From contig JANBPK010000710.1 of the NCBI GenBank assembly GCA_027579435.1, forward strand, positions 62,001-126,000: a DNA stretch of 64,000 nt, given 5' to 3'. The notes under the pieces are model-generated. The model ran no database searches and was not told where the DNA came from. It saw nothing but the letters and a program-made list of their open reading frames with translations. Shown here one piece after another: positions 45,001 to 57,622 of the stretch (positions are counted from its first letter, which is position 1; each line of letters opens with the position of its first letter). The position numbers were made by a program, and so were the translations under genes. The DNA comes from Candolleomyces eurysporus (taxonomy: Eukaryota; Basidiomycota; Agaricomycetes; Agaricales; Psathyrellaceae).

Positions 45001-48000
45001 TCTAGGCCTAGCTGCCCCACTACGAGAGGCAGTCAGAACGTGTCAACTGGCTCCTCCGGGGCATTGGAGAGCCGATATGTATAGTCAGATTGGGAGGAAA
45101 GATCTGGCGGCGTCGGGTAGTCAAGAAACAGAAGCAATCTTCACAGAAGGCTATCGACCTGCTAAAGATTTCATGGTGCGATCCATCTTTTCCGCACTTT
45201 TGAATGATCTGCTGATTTGCCGTTGCCTTGATAGAATCCGTCNAAACCGAAGCTTACGATCGGGAAGATTGTCGCAGAAGCAAAGTCTGCTGCGGCCGGA
45301 GAGGTTGATGCTACGTCTGGTGTTGAATTCGAACGTGATTCNTTGGTCACNGTTCGCTTCGGACANGATAGAAGAATTGAGGAGGTGGCAAGACTGTTGA
45401 ATTCATCNATTGTATCAACCATCAGACCGCCTGATCGACCAGAGCAAAGGTGGATATACACATCCTTCATCTCTTCTTGCACTACTGACGTGGTCGTTAC
45501 CAGTGAACACGAGCAAGCAAATCAACATCAAAGCCATGCCCTTCGAGTTGGAGAGCGCACGCTAGCCCTTTCATATGGACGTGCGATGTTCACCTTNGGC
45601 TCNGTCCGCAAAGTCACTCGTGAATCTCATGCCATCCCGAAGATCGAATACACCATCAAGCTTCTACCGCTCAACATNACCGTCACTCCAGAAAACGGGA
45701 AGATTGCGNCAGACGCTATTCATTGGGGCGAGTTCCACAATGGTGTAGCAGCAGGCCTACGAATTTCGCCGAANGCNCAAGGCGTTGAGAGCTCGTGGAT
45801 NACCTTCAACAAGCCTTCAGAATTGACACCAGAACACGCCGGATTCCTTTTTGCCTTGGGGCTCACNGGCCATCTGAAAGAGTTGATGACATGGCACACT
45901 TTCCAATACTTGACACCGAAGCACGATCTTACATCCATCGCTGTTCTGCTTGGGTTAGCAGCATCAAACGTAGGCAAAGCCACCCAACGGATCGTCAAGC
46001 TGCTAGCCGTCCACACCCCTGCCCTGCTCCCCACTCCCAACATCGACCTCAATGTTTCGTTGCTCACGCAAGCAGCAGGCCTTTCGGCTCTCGGTCTACT
46101 CTATATGGGTACGAAGAATCGGCGTATGGCGGAGGTTTGCTTGGGNGAGATCAGTAGGAAGGATCTCGTTCAGCCAGATCTGAGCAACGAACATCGGGAG
46201 GCGTACACGTTCTCAGCCGCGATCGCATTCGGGATGACCATGCTAGGGAAGGGATCTCTCATTCCAGCTGATCTNGACCTCCTACAACGTCTGTCCATCC
46301 TTCTTCATGGCGATGTCACCCTTCAAGCTCGGGACAAACCCATCAANCCGTTCGACATCAATCTCACTTCGCCGGCTGCTGCAATTGCTTTGGGTCTGAT
46401 GTACATGAAGACGGGAAGGCAGGATGTCGCCGATCTTTTGACAATCCCAGATACGGTGCTCGGTCTCAATCGCGTTCAGCCCAGCTTCCTGATGATTCGG
46501 ACGATTGCGAAGGGTCTGATTATGTGGAGTCAGGTGGAACCGACGGAGAAGTATATCGCATCCCAGATNCCAGAGAATATTGCCGAAGCGATGGCGCCAG
46601 CTGGACCAGGACAAGCCAAGGTGATTGAAGGCGCGTTCGAGTTGGCGTATTACAATATCATCGCTGGGGTGTGTTTCGTCATTGGCCTGAAGTTCGCTGG
46701 TACCGCGAGGAAGGACGCCTACAATCTTTTGGCAGCGCATTATGAAGTATTTGCGAAACATGTTTTCGCAGTCTGTCAGTCTCCTTTCCATTCTTTTAGC
46801 TGGCTTTTTGTTAACGATTATCATTAGCTGGCCCCGTCTATGAAGGAAGNATCAAACGTGCAGCTCTACGGGAAGGATTGAANCAAATTTCCTTGGCNAT
46901 CAGCATGGTCATGGCTGGAACAGGCGAATCCCTCTGCATACGACGCATCCGGTGTGCCTATGGTGTCTTCCAAAACAATATGTACCACCAGAACTTCCGG
47001 TATGGCGTGCATGTCGTCACCATGCAATCCTTGGGTCTCATCGCCCTCGGTGGCGGTTCGTATACCCTTGGAAATTCNGANGCGTCAATTGCNTGTCTNG
47101 TAGCAGCCTTCTTCCCTCGGACACACGCCAATGCATCAGACAACAAATGCTATCTTCAAGCCCTAAGGCATTTGTGGGTTCTCGCCGTNGAGCCCCGGTG
47201 TCTGGTNGCAAGGGATGTTGATACGGGCGAGATCTGTTTCCTGCCTGTCAAGGTCACATACAAAGAGGAAGGACGGACGCCGACTGCACCGCTCATTTCG
47301 CCCACCATGATCCCGGACTTCAACCTCCTGGTGGCAATCCGAGTGGATACACCCCGATACTGGCCATTCTATATCGACGTTGTCACGTACCCACGACATC
47401 GCGAGGCGTTATTGCGCAACCAGACATTATATGTCAAACGCAGGACCGCGTTCCTCAGCTACAGCGANGATCCTCGCGGAAGTCGCAGTCTGTTCGTGCG
47501 GAGTGGGTCCTCGCCACTCGAGTCCGCGATTCTGGACTTTCCCCAGGCCGCGGACCCCAAGACCCACCCTGGCAACGATCTCTCGCAGTTCATCACNTCC
47601 TTCTCGAACAACATCATCTTTCTGGCGTTTGCGGATGCCCTGTGTCGGTCAGAAGAGGAGGANGCGTCGGAGGAGGAGAGGATACTGCATAATTATTGTC
47701 ATGCTGCGTTGCTTGACTGTATNATGCAGGATAAGCCGCAGACGCTGCAGACGCATNTGGAGCTGTTCCATGCGNGGCATATGTACGTNCCCGACCCGCT
47801 CTTCAACCTCGTCTACCAGGACATGCGGGTCGCGGCGGATTTCTATGGGNGGGTGTATGACAAGCGGTTTAGTGGACGGGCGGAGAATAATATGAGGACG
47901 GGGCTGTTGAGGGATACGGCGGTGTTTGGGGCGTTGCATAGTATGGAGAAGCCGTTGGAGTCGTTGAGGGTCACGCAGGGGTTCCTCAAGATGCTGGGTC

Positions 48001-48359
48001 GGTATGTCAGGCACGAGNCGTTCCGCTCGACTGCGCAGGANATCAATACGGATCCTCANCAGGCGAAGNTCGACCTTTCGATAGAGCGCACGGTGGAGCG
48101 GTTGATGTCGTGGTATTTGTTGTCGAACAGCGTGCCGATGCCGGAGACGCTTCGTGTTCTGAGGGATTGTGTGAGGCAGAAGAGGGCGGAGGTTTTACCG
48201 ACGCTTGGGGGGAATGAGCAGAAGATNGCGGAGCTGGATATTGCGTTGCAGGCGGCGTTTAGGACTGCGGGGAATAAGATGACGCTCCCGCCTGGGTGGG
48301 CTGTGAGGTCGTTTGACGAGGTTATTGCAGCATGGGATATGACTCGGCCACTTCACTAA
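42043..48359 (+). CDS. APC1: Anaphase-promoting complex/cyclosome subunit 1
   Basis: The scaffold subunit of the APC/C ubiquitin ligase, essential for mitotic exit. The N-terminal WD-like region shows GREIVWNAKEVVLCVGGIIV, SFFQEKEDIQYACLGLLEQ and HFTPSQTQG. Introns follow near 43444, 43578, 44638, 45175, 45455 and 46775. The middle region carries PDPTQY, NMLRSDADPVSFEPGHLSLYF and AENAITYLLMPGGPGMQLLD. The proteasome-cyclosome (PC) repeats are clear: HLKELMTWHTFQYLTPKHDL, TSIAVLLGLAASNVGKATQ, PNIDLNVSLLTQAAGLSALG, LTSPAAAIALGLMYMKTGR and VHVVTMQSLGLIALGGGSYTLG. The C-terminus has HNYCHAALLDCIMQDKPQTL and ends DMTRPLH at 48359. Start ATG 42043 gives MPTQ. Many single Ns but no convincing inactivating change. 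Its first intron appears to be GC-AG. It converges with the DAHP synthase gene. Confidence 0.92.
43444..43490 (+). other. Probable GC-AG intron of APC1
   Basis: The donor is CAG|GCAAGT and the acceptor CTCCCAG|GAC, 47 nt long. Joining AACCCTCAG to GACGATCCGATC gives NPQ-DDPIFSAADERMKAT, which continues in the APC1 frame. The nearest GT (GTTTCT, 5 nt downstream) would shift the frame. GCAAGT is the usual consensus for GC donors. Confidence 0.65.
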
Positions 48360-48555
48360 TTCGGATTGAATACGTACGTACATCTATCTTTTTTTGACCA
48401 GTTGGTGTGCCTTTTTGCGGACTCGTACATTCTCTCTTTTCATTCTGATATACATGCAACGAATGATTATTATGATGAGATGCGATATATGATATGAGGT
48501 ATAAATATACAATGGGAAGGGATACTACTTTTGGGGTTTCTCTGCTGCCATCTCT

Positions 48556-49975
<1,420 letters not shown>

Positions 49976-50716
49976 GGCTTTTTATGCTTTCGCTTCAAAG
50001 ATTTTCTGGGGACGGAGGAAATGGTCAAAAACTTGAGATGGCTGCTAATTCTGACTCGGCCGATCCCATCACACTGCCCAGGTCACCTGATCTGTCACCC
50101 AGCCAATCACCGAACCTCCGATTCACCTGGCTCTGTCTGGACTCGGGAAGGTGGGGGCTATCAGCTCTCTACACATCGGCCTTGAAGATCGTCGTCAAAG
50201 TACCCACTCGCTGCATAGTTGCAGAGCTCAAGGCGTTACGACAATGGCCCACCCTTGAAGACGTCCGGATAATCCACCCAAATCGGAGAAACCTCTGATT
50301 CCATCACTCTTCCGCCTTTGGCGCGCTACAGCTACATCGACCAGATTGCTCCGCGCTCCCCTTTGTTTAGCTGCTGTGGAGCGGGCGACCGAACAAATGT
50401 ATTGGCTGTATGCTGGCGAACGTGTATTTGTGTGGTCAGTAATGATATGAGATATCGTAGTCATCGCGTCAAGTGGTAGAAGGTTGTAGCTGTGGTTGAG
50501 CTCGATACTCACTACGTCTCTTCCTCTTTCCACTTTGGCCAGAAGCCACCATCAAACACCGTCCATTCCCATAAATTAAGAACATGATTGCAATGAGGAG
50601 GTGGCCGTTTCCCCAGGTTTGGGCATCATGTTTGGTTGTACCCTCAACAAATATCAAAAAGGGGAACGCGGAGCGCTCTGTATTGAATTGACTGTATCTC
50701 TTTTACGACGCTCACG

Positions 50717-51278
50717 ATGCTATTTTGCCCAACTTGCGCGAATATACTGGTGATATCGGCTGATACGGGTGTAAACAAGTGGGCCTGCAATAGCTGTGCC
50801 TACGAATTTCCTATCACCAAACAGGTGCGTAGCAACCACAGCAAAACTCCGTCCCCATTCAATTCAACCAGGTCGGGTTTTCCAAGATGACTTCGAGAAC
50901 AAGGTTAAAGCGAAAGGAGATTGACGATGTTCTCGGTGGAGATGAGATGTGGAAGCATGCAGATCAGACACAGGGTAAGGACGAACGTGTGTTTGGAATG
51001 AATCAACGTTCTCTCACCTCCTGCTTCTAGCATCCTGCGACAAGTGCAACTTCAATGCGGCCTACTTCTATCAGCTCCAGATTCGGTCCGCTGATGAACC
51101 GATGACAACATGTCAGTTTTTTTTGCGTTTCAAGTTTTCCGTGCACTGATATCTGACGGGCCGTCTTCTTCGTTTGCAGTCTACCGGTGGGTACTGTCCA
51201 TGGCGTTTCTACTGTGCTTCTGACACGCAGGTTTGCTGCAGTTGCGTTCAATGTGCCCACCAATGGCGTGAAAACTGA
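50717..51278 (+). CDS. RPC11: DNA-directed RNA polymerase III subunit C11 (POLR3K homologue)
   Basis: A small TFIIS/RPB9-like subunit of RNA polymerase III, needed for RNA cleavage and termination of tRNA and 5S transcripts. Five short exons: 50717-50824 (MLFCPTCANILVISADTGVN with a second CxxC in WACNSCAYEF), then MTSRTRLKRKEIDDVLGGDE, then CDKCNFNAAYFYQLQIRSAD followed by EPMTTF, and finally YRCVQCAHQWREN to the stop at 51276-51278. Both zinc ribbons are complete. The acidic tip of the C-terminal ribbon, RSADEP, which enters the active site in TFIIS-like factors, is intact. The final acceptor is the CTGCAG before TTGCGTTC; using the CAG 10 nt earlier would destroy the second ribbon. Confidence 0.94.
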
Positions 51279-51649
51279 AAAACACGCTCAAGTTATCCAA
51301 CGCGACCTCATCTCCGAGTCATCGCTTGTGTCCGACTATTTTCAGAGCTATGCAAACTCAACTCATCGAGCAGAATAGGTATACACTATCAGGCTGATCT
51401 GCACAGCTTGTGGAAGGAGAAGCACCCCCGGCTGGATTGCAAGACAATGTCTTGCGAGGTCTACGGAACGACCGGTGGAAAGGGCGTCTTCGACGGTATT
51501 GTCAAAAATACACAAAAAGACTCATAAATTCTAAAATTAAATCGATTTGAAGTAAAAGATCTCCTTTGAAATACTTGTGCGCAAATCCACCGGCAGCATA
51601 AAAGTTCGCAAATCAAAGAATGAGAATCAAGTAAAAAAAANGTTGAAGT

Positions 51650-51738
51650 AGCCCACCGCGAGGGTCGAACTCGCAGCCTTCAGATACCGCCTTAGATGCC
51701 TAAGAGTCTGACGCTCTATCCGATTGAGCTAGGCGGGC
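51650..51738 (-). tRNA. tRNA-Lys(CTT) with intron
   Basis: The minus strand folds fully: acceptor GCCCGCC with GGTGGGC, D arm GCTC/GAGC, anticodon stem TCAGA/TCTGA, T arm GCGAG-TTCGACC-CTCGC. The anticodon loop is CT-CTT-A, followed by an intron of about 15 nt inserted after position 37 (GGCATCTAAGGCGGT). CTT reads AAG lysine codons. It contains recognisable A and B box sequence (TAGCTCAATCGG; GTTCGACCC). It lies between two protein genes on the opposite strand. Confidence 0.93.
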
Positions 51739-51934
51739 GGTGTTGGTATTTAATTACCGGCTTATATAATGCAATATTTTGCACTTGTTTCTTCTTCCCA
51801 AAAGCGCCAAGAGACAGCGGTAATTGACAAGCTGCACTGCACGACTCGCAGCTGAGCAAAGCTATAAAAGCCTTGATAGACATGGACCCTGCCTACTACT
51901 TCCGCTTTTCCCCAACATTCATCACGCAGTCAGG

Positions 51935-53063
51935 ATGGGATTCTTGAGGGACCTCAAAGGAAAGTTCAAGGAGTTCCAGGCTGAGCACAGTCACCACAGT
52001 ACGGAGCACGATGGCAACAATGCTTCCAGTAGCAGTGCGGGAGGGGCACCTCCTGAATGGTCTGCTGCTCCCGAAGTCTCTGTGCGTCCCTTCTCTTCTC
52101 CCTCTCTTGCGATGCGATTCTAATTGATGAGTTGGATTCCATGATGATAAACGGTGTTCTTTAGCACAAGTGGGGCAAATGGAACGAAGCTCCTGATGAT
52201 GAGTACCAAGCCGGGGAGGATTTCTGCAACGAAAACCCTGTGATGGCGCCCAGGATCTTGCCATCGCACGTCGTGGATAAGATCAACTCTGTCGGGTGCA
52301 AGGCTTGGGGTGTTCAGTACCCCACCAGCCCTCGCTTCTCTGGCCAGATCCGGAACACGGATGAGGCCAAGGGTGGGCCTGTCGTGGTGGCGATTACGAC
52401 GGACGAAAATTGCAAGGATGTCTGTCTTTTGAGCGACTTGCCCATCTTGGCTGGGTTGTACGACACCCATGGAAAACAGGGTGTCTACTACGAGGTGTTG
52501 ATTCAGAAGATGGTGGGGTTTGTTGCAGTTGGTATGTAGACCAAGTTCACCTACCTCCCTTGCTGCGCAGCGCAGCGGCCCATCCAGACCAACTGACGAC
52601 CTTTCTTTCGACCTGGTTTACAGGTACGGCTTGCCGCCCATACCCAGAGTGGCGCATGCCAGGCTGGAACAGGCTAAGCGCAGGCCTCCACCTCGACGAC
52701 TTGCGCAAATTCTTTGAAGATCCGGATGGCGGACGAGACTACGTCGACGCAGACGTCTTATCCCGCATCAGACCCGGAGACATCATCGGATGTGGATACG
52801 ATTTCGCCACAGGCGCTATCTTTTACACTTACAATGGCTTGCGACTCCCGAATGCTTTCACGGGTGTGTACCTCCCCCGTCCGCAGCACGATGTGTTTGC
52901 AGCGATTGGTGTTTCGGGAGAATGTGAGTTGCAGGTTAATTTTGGAGGGGAGGTGTTCAAATGGAAGGAGGGTAACGAATGGGCGTGGAGGGTGGAGGGG
53001 CACGTTGGAAGGTTGACCGGTGGACCTGGGCCCTACGATGAGGAGCTGCCTGCTTATTCGTGA
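51935..53063 (+). CDS. SPRY-domain protein
   Basis: Three exons: 51935-52081, 52165-52531 and 52624-53063. The N-terminus MGFLRDLKGKFKEFQAEHSH is basic with a short Ser-rich linker. The domain itself follows: PVMAPRILPSHVVDKINS, GPVVVAITTDENCKDVCLLS, GVYYEVLIQKMVGFVAVG, PGWNRLSAGLHLDDLRKFFE, GDIIGCGYDFATGAIFYTYN and VSGECELQVNFGGEVFKW, which are the late strands of a SPRY/concanavalin-like sandwich. SPRY domains bind short peptides; related yeast proteins (Ssh4/Ear1) are ubiquitin-ligase adaptors, but no transmembrane or PY motif is evident here beyond the C-terminal LPAYS. Its stop is 134 bp from the stop of the convergent decarboxylase. Cellular role unknown. Confidence 0.85.
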
Positions 53064-53196
53064 TCATATACCCATCGACTTCGCTCTTCTTCTTGCTACC
53101 ATCTTTCTGGATCTAACAACTTGGACGAATGTTTTATATTACGCTGTAAAAATACATGTTATCCTTTGTGAATACCAACTACCTTCGACCTGGTCT

Positions 53197-56100
53197 TCAA
53201 TTCATCCCAGCGTTAACACCATACCCAGCATCCCGAACATCCTCTTCCGCCCTCGTCTCCTGGTCCTTATCCGGCTTCTTACTAATATCATGCCCATCCC
53301 CAATCGTTCCATCCTCTCTCAAGCCCCTCATGCTGTTGTAATACTCGGAATGCGGCCTACCCAACCTTTTCATAACCATCGCTCTCCAAGCAGACTGGTC
53401 TTCCCAATTCATACCTTTGTCCATCCTCTGCGTGGTCCTCTCATCGTCTCGAAAGTCCTCCCGATTCAGATTGGCCAAGTCGGTGTAGACGTTGAGAGGA
53501 AGCCGCATGGTACCACGCGCGATAATAGGGTAGTGGTCGCCTGCAGCGCTAGCTGCGAGTCCTGGTCCGTGAGCTGTAGCCGGGAACGGGTCGTCGCAGA
53601 CCATAACCTCTAACTTCGCGTTGGGGCAGAAGATTGGATGCGGGGTGTCGTCTGCACTGTCGGTGAAAGGCTGCATAGCTCTTTCCGGGAGGTTCAACAC
53701 GAAAAGGCGGACCCCATTCGCCAATTTCTCAGCGGGAATCTCGTGGTCCAAATCCAGCTGGACGTTCTCGGCTGTGAACTGCGCGTTGGGCGCCTTGAGT
53801 AGCATATGGTCGACGTGCGGCTGTTCAGGGGTTCCGTATAGGTAAAAGGGGGNTGTACTTGGAGTCATAGTCGGCGTCCAGCCATCGGGAGGAGAGAGAT
53901 CGGTTCTTGACGATACGAGCGTTGGAGATCGTTAAATTCATCACAACGTATTCGGTGGAGAAAAATTCACTGTCAACAGCGGATAAATACATCAATTTCC
54001 TTTTTTTTGCGAGAAGGATTATGGGGACCTACTTTGCCGTGATCAAACAAGAAGTTCGCGAGCCCGATAGCAAGTCATCTATCGTAATGGGCAGCGCAGG
54101 GTTCGTTGATAGAGTGAATACCGAATTGGGGTGCGCCTTCCTCAAATTCAGGTATTCATCCCATTCAGCTTTGTCTGGAACGTCGACTTCCAAAATCAAC
54201 TGCTGGCGACCGCTGGCCTTGTGGAATAGAGGTCGGTAGGCAAGGTACAGTTTGTCCGTGCCTTGCACGGTAAAGTGGTGGATCTGCGGTGTGATCGTAT
54301 TCCGGTGGACGACGTGCTGCGAGGTACAAAAGCTTTTAGCAACCCAGAAGAAGGCCGGCCGCGTCGATAAGGATTAAGAGAGAATGATGGGGGATGATTG
54401 ATGGTCATTAGGGCAACGTACCTTTAGGCTGTCCTCGAGTACGTTTCTAAACGCGTCCGCGATGTTGGCTGCAAAATCGGCTGAAGTTTGGAACGGGGAC
54501 ATAACCACGTTCCTCAGCACGAACAAATCCTCAGCCGACTCTGTCTCCAAACCCACCCTTTCTTTGAAATGCTCTAGGCATTCTCCATACTCCTCGTGCT
54601 TCAAGATGGTAGAGGAGAGAAACAACGGCGTCGTCCTCGGATTTTGGCCGAGATCGGTCGTGGAGAGGCGATCAAATATACACCGGTTGAGGTAGTTGGC
54701 TTCCGCAACGTCGTCGTTGACGACCCATTCCCATTGTTCACCACCATCACCATCTTCTTCTTTTGCGTTTGCATCAGGATCCGCCGCTCCCGAGCCTAGC
54801 TTCGACCTCTGCTTAGCCTCAACAGTAATAGCCTCGTTCAAATTCTTCTGCTTCGTGGCCTTGAGGCGGAAGTTGCATACAAAGGCGTTGAAGGTCGGAT
54901 CCGAGTGATCGAAGTTCAGCTAAGACTCCTGGATCTGGGTCCTTGACGATACCCTCATTGGATCTGCCCAAGATTCGGGTTCTGATAAACTCTTTTTCAG
55001 ACTCGACGGCGTCAGCGTCAGCTGAGTCAGGGGGTTCTTCGAAGCGGAGGGGGTTGAAGGGAACGACGATGTACGGCGCGTCGCGATCCGATATTGTCGC
55101 CCNAGTGGGCTGCCATCTGCGCGAGAAGGGTCAATACACCTGTCGGGATGAGACGAGGAAGGGAAGACGGACCCTGGCGCGGGTGAAGGAGACTTCGCCG
55201 AGAAGTCCACCGTGTCCTTGGTTGTGCAGACCGATCATGGAATGGTGCATGTAAACCGAGGCGGCGGTTGCACCTGGTTTGCTGGAAAAGATTGCGAGTT
55301 TTAGACACCGGTACGACGAACGGTTCGGTCCAGCCCACCTGCCTTCAACACCATGAATCCCAATATCCTCTCCCCGTTTACCATGCTCGATGTGAGGCGC
55401 AGACCACGTCAATAGATGCCTCAACCGTCTATCCCGATAGCACTGGTCGTGAAAGGACAAAGTAAATTAGTCTTTCTACTAATCTCACTTGCGAAACGCA
55501 CGCACCAGTCCGCCCGCAGGATACGGACAATATGCGCTCTTATGAGGATCGATCGTGACAGAATCTGCTCCCTTGAGAGCTTCTAGCTGATGGATCGTAT
55601 ACGGCTTTAAGGATACGGTTGGGACATAGCCTCGATCAAAGGTGAATGCATCCTGTGCGTCCTCGGATGATGATGATGACGATACTGGCCACTGGGAGTT
55701 CCATTCGGCTAGAGGGTCGCGCAGGGCGGAGGTGAAATAACCTCCCCAAGCAGCATCTAAGTAAACGGTTTAGACCTCATGCTTCATATGCCGAGAGAGG
55801 AGGCTGAGTGTCGGACGTACCGGCATGTATGAGAAACGATAGTCCTTTCTTTTGGTACTCTTCTCGGAGTTCTATGATTTCGGCGAGAGGGTCTACAGCA
55901 CCTTCTTATGTTGTCCCGATCGTTCCGACAATGGCGTATATAATTTGGTGCTCGGCGAGACAGTGTTCAAGTTCATGCCTTAGAGCGACCAAGTCAATCC
56001 TTGCATGCTTGTCGACTGGGACGTCGACTAGATTATCTGAGCCTATCCCAGCGAGCGCTATGGGCGGACGAACTAGTTAGATATGCGGTGAATGCTGAGC

Positions 56101-57191
56101 AAGGGAGTGACATACCAACTCCCTTGGGCCAGGAATAATGCTTGGTGCTCGCGATCAAGAACTTGGGTGAGTCTTTGACTCCCCAATTAGCGTTCAGAGT
56201 GTTCATCCCAGTCGACTGGACAATATATTTCTCCAGGGTCGATTCGAGGAACCGCGAGCTGATACCAAACTCTCTCGCAAGCCTGTCCGGAATTTCAAGG
56301 ATGTCTTCGGAACGGAGATTGAGAAGGTCCCAACTATCGAGGTCGCGGAAGAGCTCTTGCGGTGCACCCGGAGCGCATTTGAGCACTCTGAATTTATCGG
56401 ATATGAAGTGGAGGGGTGCGTTGGGTGCCATCGCGGCTTTCAACGCCAGTGGGTAGGATTTGAGGTTTCGACCTGGAGATGGATGAGTTTGCTTGGTTCC
56501 TGAGAGCGTATATGCTAACATACTAGCCCTATATATTATCGTCTGAGCACCAACTTGATGCATGCAGTATGGACGGGAAACATACCAAATAGCCTCAATG
56601 TTCGCAACTGTACCATCACACGTTAAATGCCCCCATGCTCTGATCTCTCCGGTATTCTCAAATCCAATCATCTTGCAGAGATCTTGCCCAACCTCGAGTT
56701 CCAAGGCCGTCGTGATTGGCCCCGCTTCAAAAGAGACGTTGTTCGGGTTCAAAAGCATCGCCGAAAGCCATCAGACAATGGATGGTAGACTATTTTCAAA
56801 CGTCATGTGGGCAGCATATCGAGGTGAACAGAAAGGAACAGAGAAATCGTTCAGTAGTGTGGAAAGGTTGGAGAGTTTCTTCCGGAGTTTGTCTACCATT
56901 TGTTGATACACTTGGGATTGTTTGAAATCGTTCGTGATTGAAACCTGTAGAGAGATAGGATTAATTTCGGCTCTAATTTATCTGGTGCTGCGAGGAAAGA
57001 GGACTCACTCCATCTTGCGGATGGTACGATGTTCGTGCAGTGACATGATCTGCTACGACTTTGCTGAAGAGCTCCTTCAAAAGGTCCGCATTCTCTGCCC
57101 GCGGACCGAGAAACCAAGCAGATACGGCCTGATGGACTTTCAGTGAGGATTCATATGTCGTCGATGGGCAGTCTTTTTGGACTTCTGCCAT
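53197..57191 (-). CDS. Group II PLP-dependent decarboxylase with long C-terminal appendage (aromatic amino acid/tyrosine decarboxylase-like)
   Basis: A PLP enzyme resembling bacterial tyrosine decarboxylases. In order it shows MAEVQKDCPSTTYESSLKVH, AMLLNPNNVSFEAGPITTAL, GHLTCDGTVANIEAIW, KHYSWPKG, IYAIVGTIGTT-like sequence followed by GAVDPLAEIIELRE, the cofactor-site HADAAWGG, and SVTIDPHKSAYCPYPAGG, whose Lys (codon 55539-55541) should form the Schiff base. MHHSMIGLHNQGHGGLLGE follows. Beyond the catalytic part there are roughly 350 more residues (VHRNTITPQIHHFTVQGTDK, QLILEVDVPDKAEWDEYL, QPHVDHMLLKAPNAQFTAEN), ending DAGYGVNAGMN. Such an appendage is known from the Psilocybe non-canonical aromatic amino acid decarboxylase, described as calcium-activatable. 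About a dozen introns. A single N at 53853 breaks the frame and looks spurious. The start is divergent from the UPF1-like helicase (430 bp). Confidence 0.85.
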
Positions 57192-57622
57192 GTTGCTGTT
57201 GGTCTGTGCAAGGTGTGGGTTATCTCACGGAGAGAACATATTGACCGTCTGAGATAGGACACTTGGAGCGATTGTGGGGCTCGGAAGATGATTGCATTAC
57301 ATGTAGAGTGACGTTACGAGGCACTTGCCTCCGTCAACATGCAGACGTCTATGGCGTGGGATGGGGGTGAATGCGTCGTGGAGCGTCCGTCTCGATGCAC
57401 GTCCAGAGCGGCCCGACTCACGCTCCGGACCGACATAAGATCACCTGATCGCGTGCCTGGAAAGAGATTTCGTTGTCGTTCGCCGAAACCCATGGTCGCC
57501 GGCTGAAAACATTTCTCTCCTTGAGCTCTACACTCATTTCTATCCTACCGTGCTGGCGGGCACTAACTAATCATCTAACTCACTCACCAGCCAGCCAGAG
57601 ATAGAGGCTGGCCTAGATAATC

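Noticed and set aside
42043..48359. APC1 as a pseudogene because of many Ns
   Set aside because: The Ns fall mostly within codons that stay open, all conserved blocks are present in order, and splice sites are intact.
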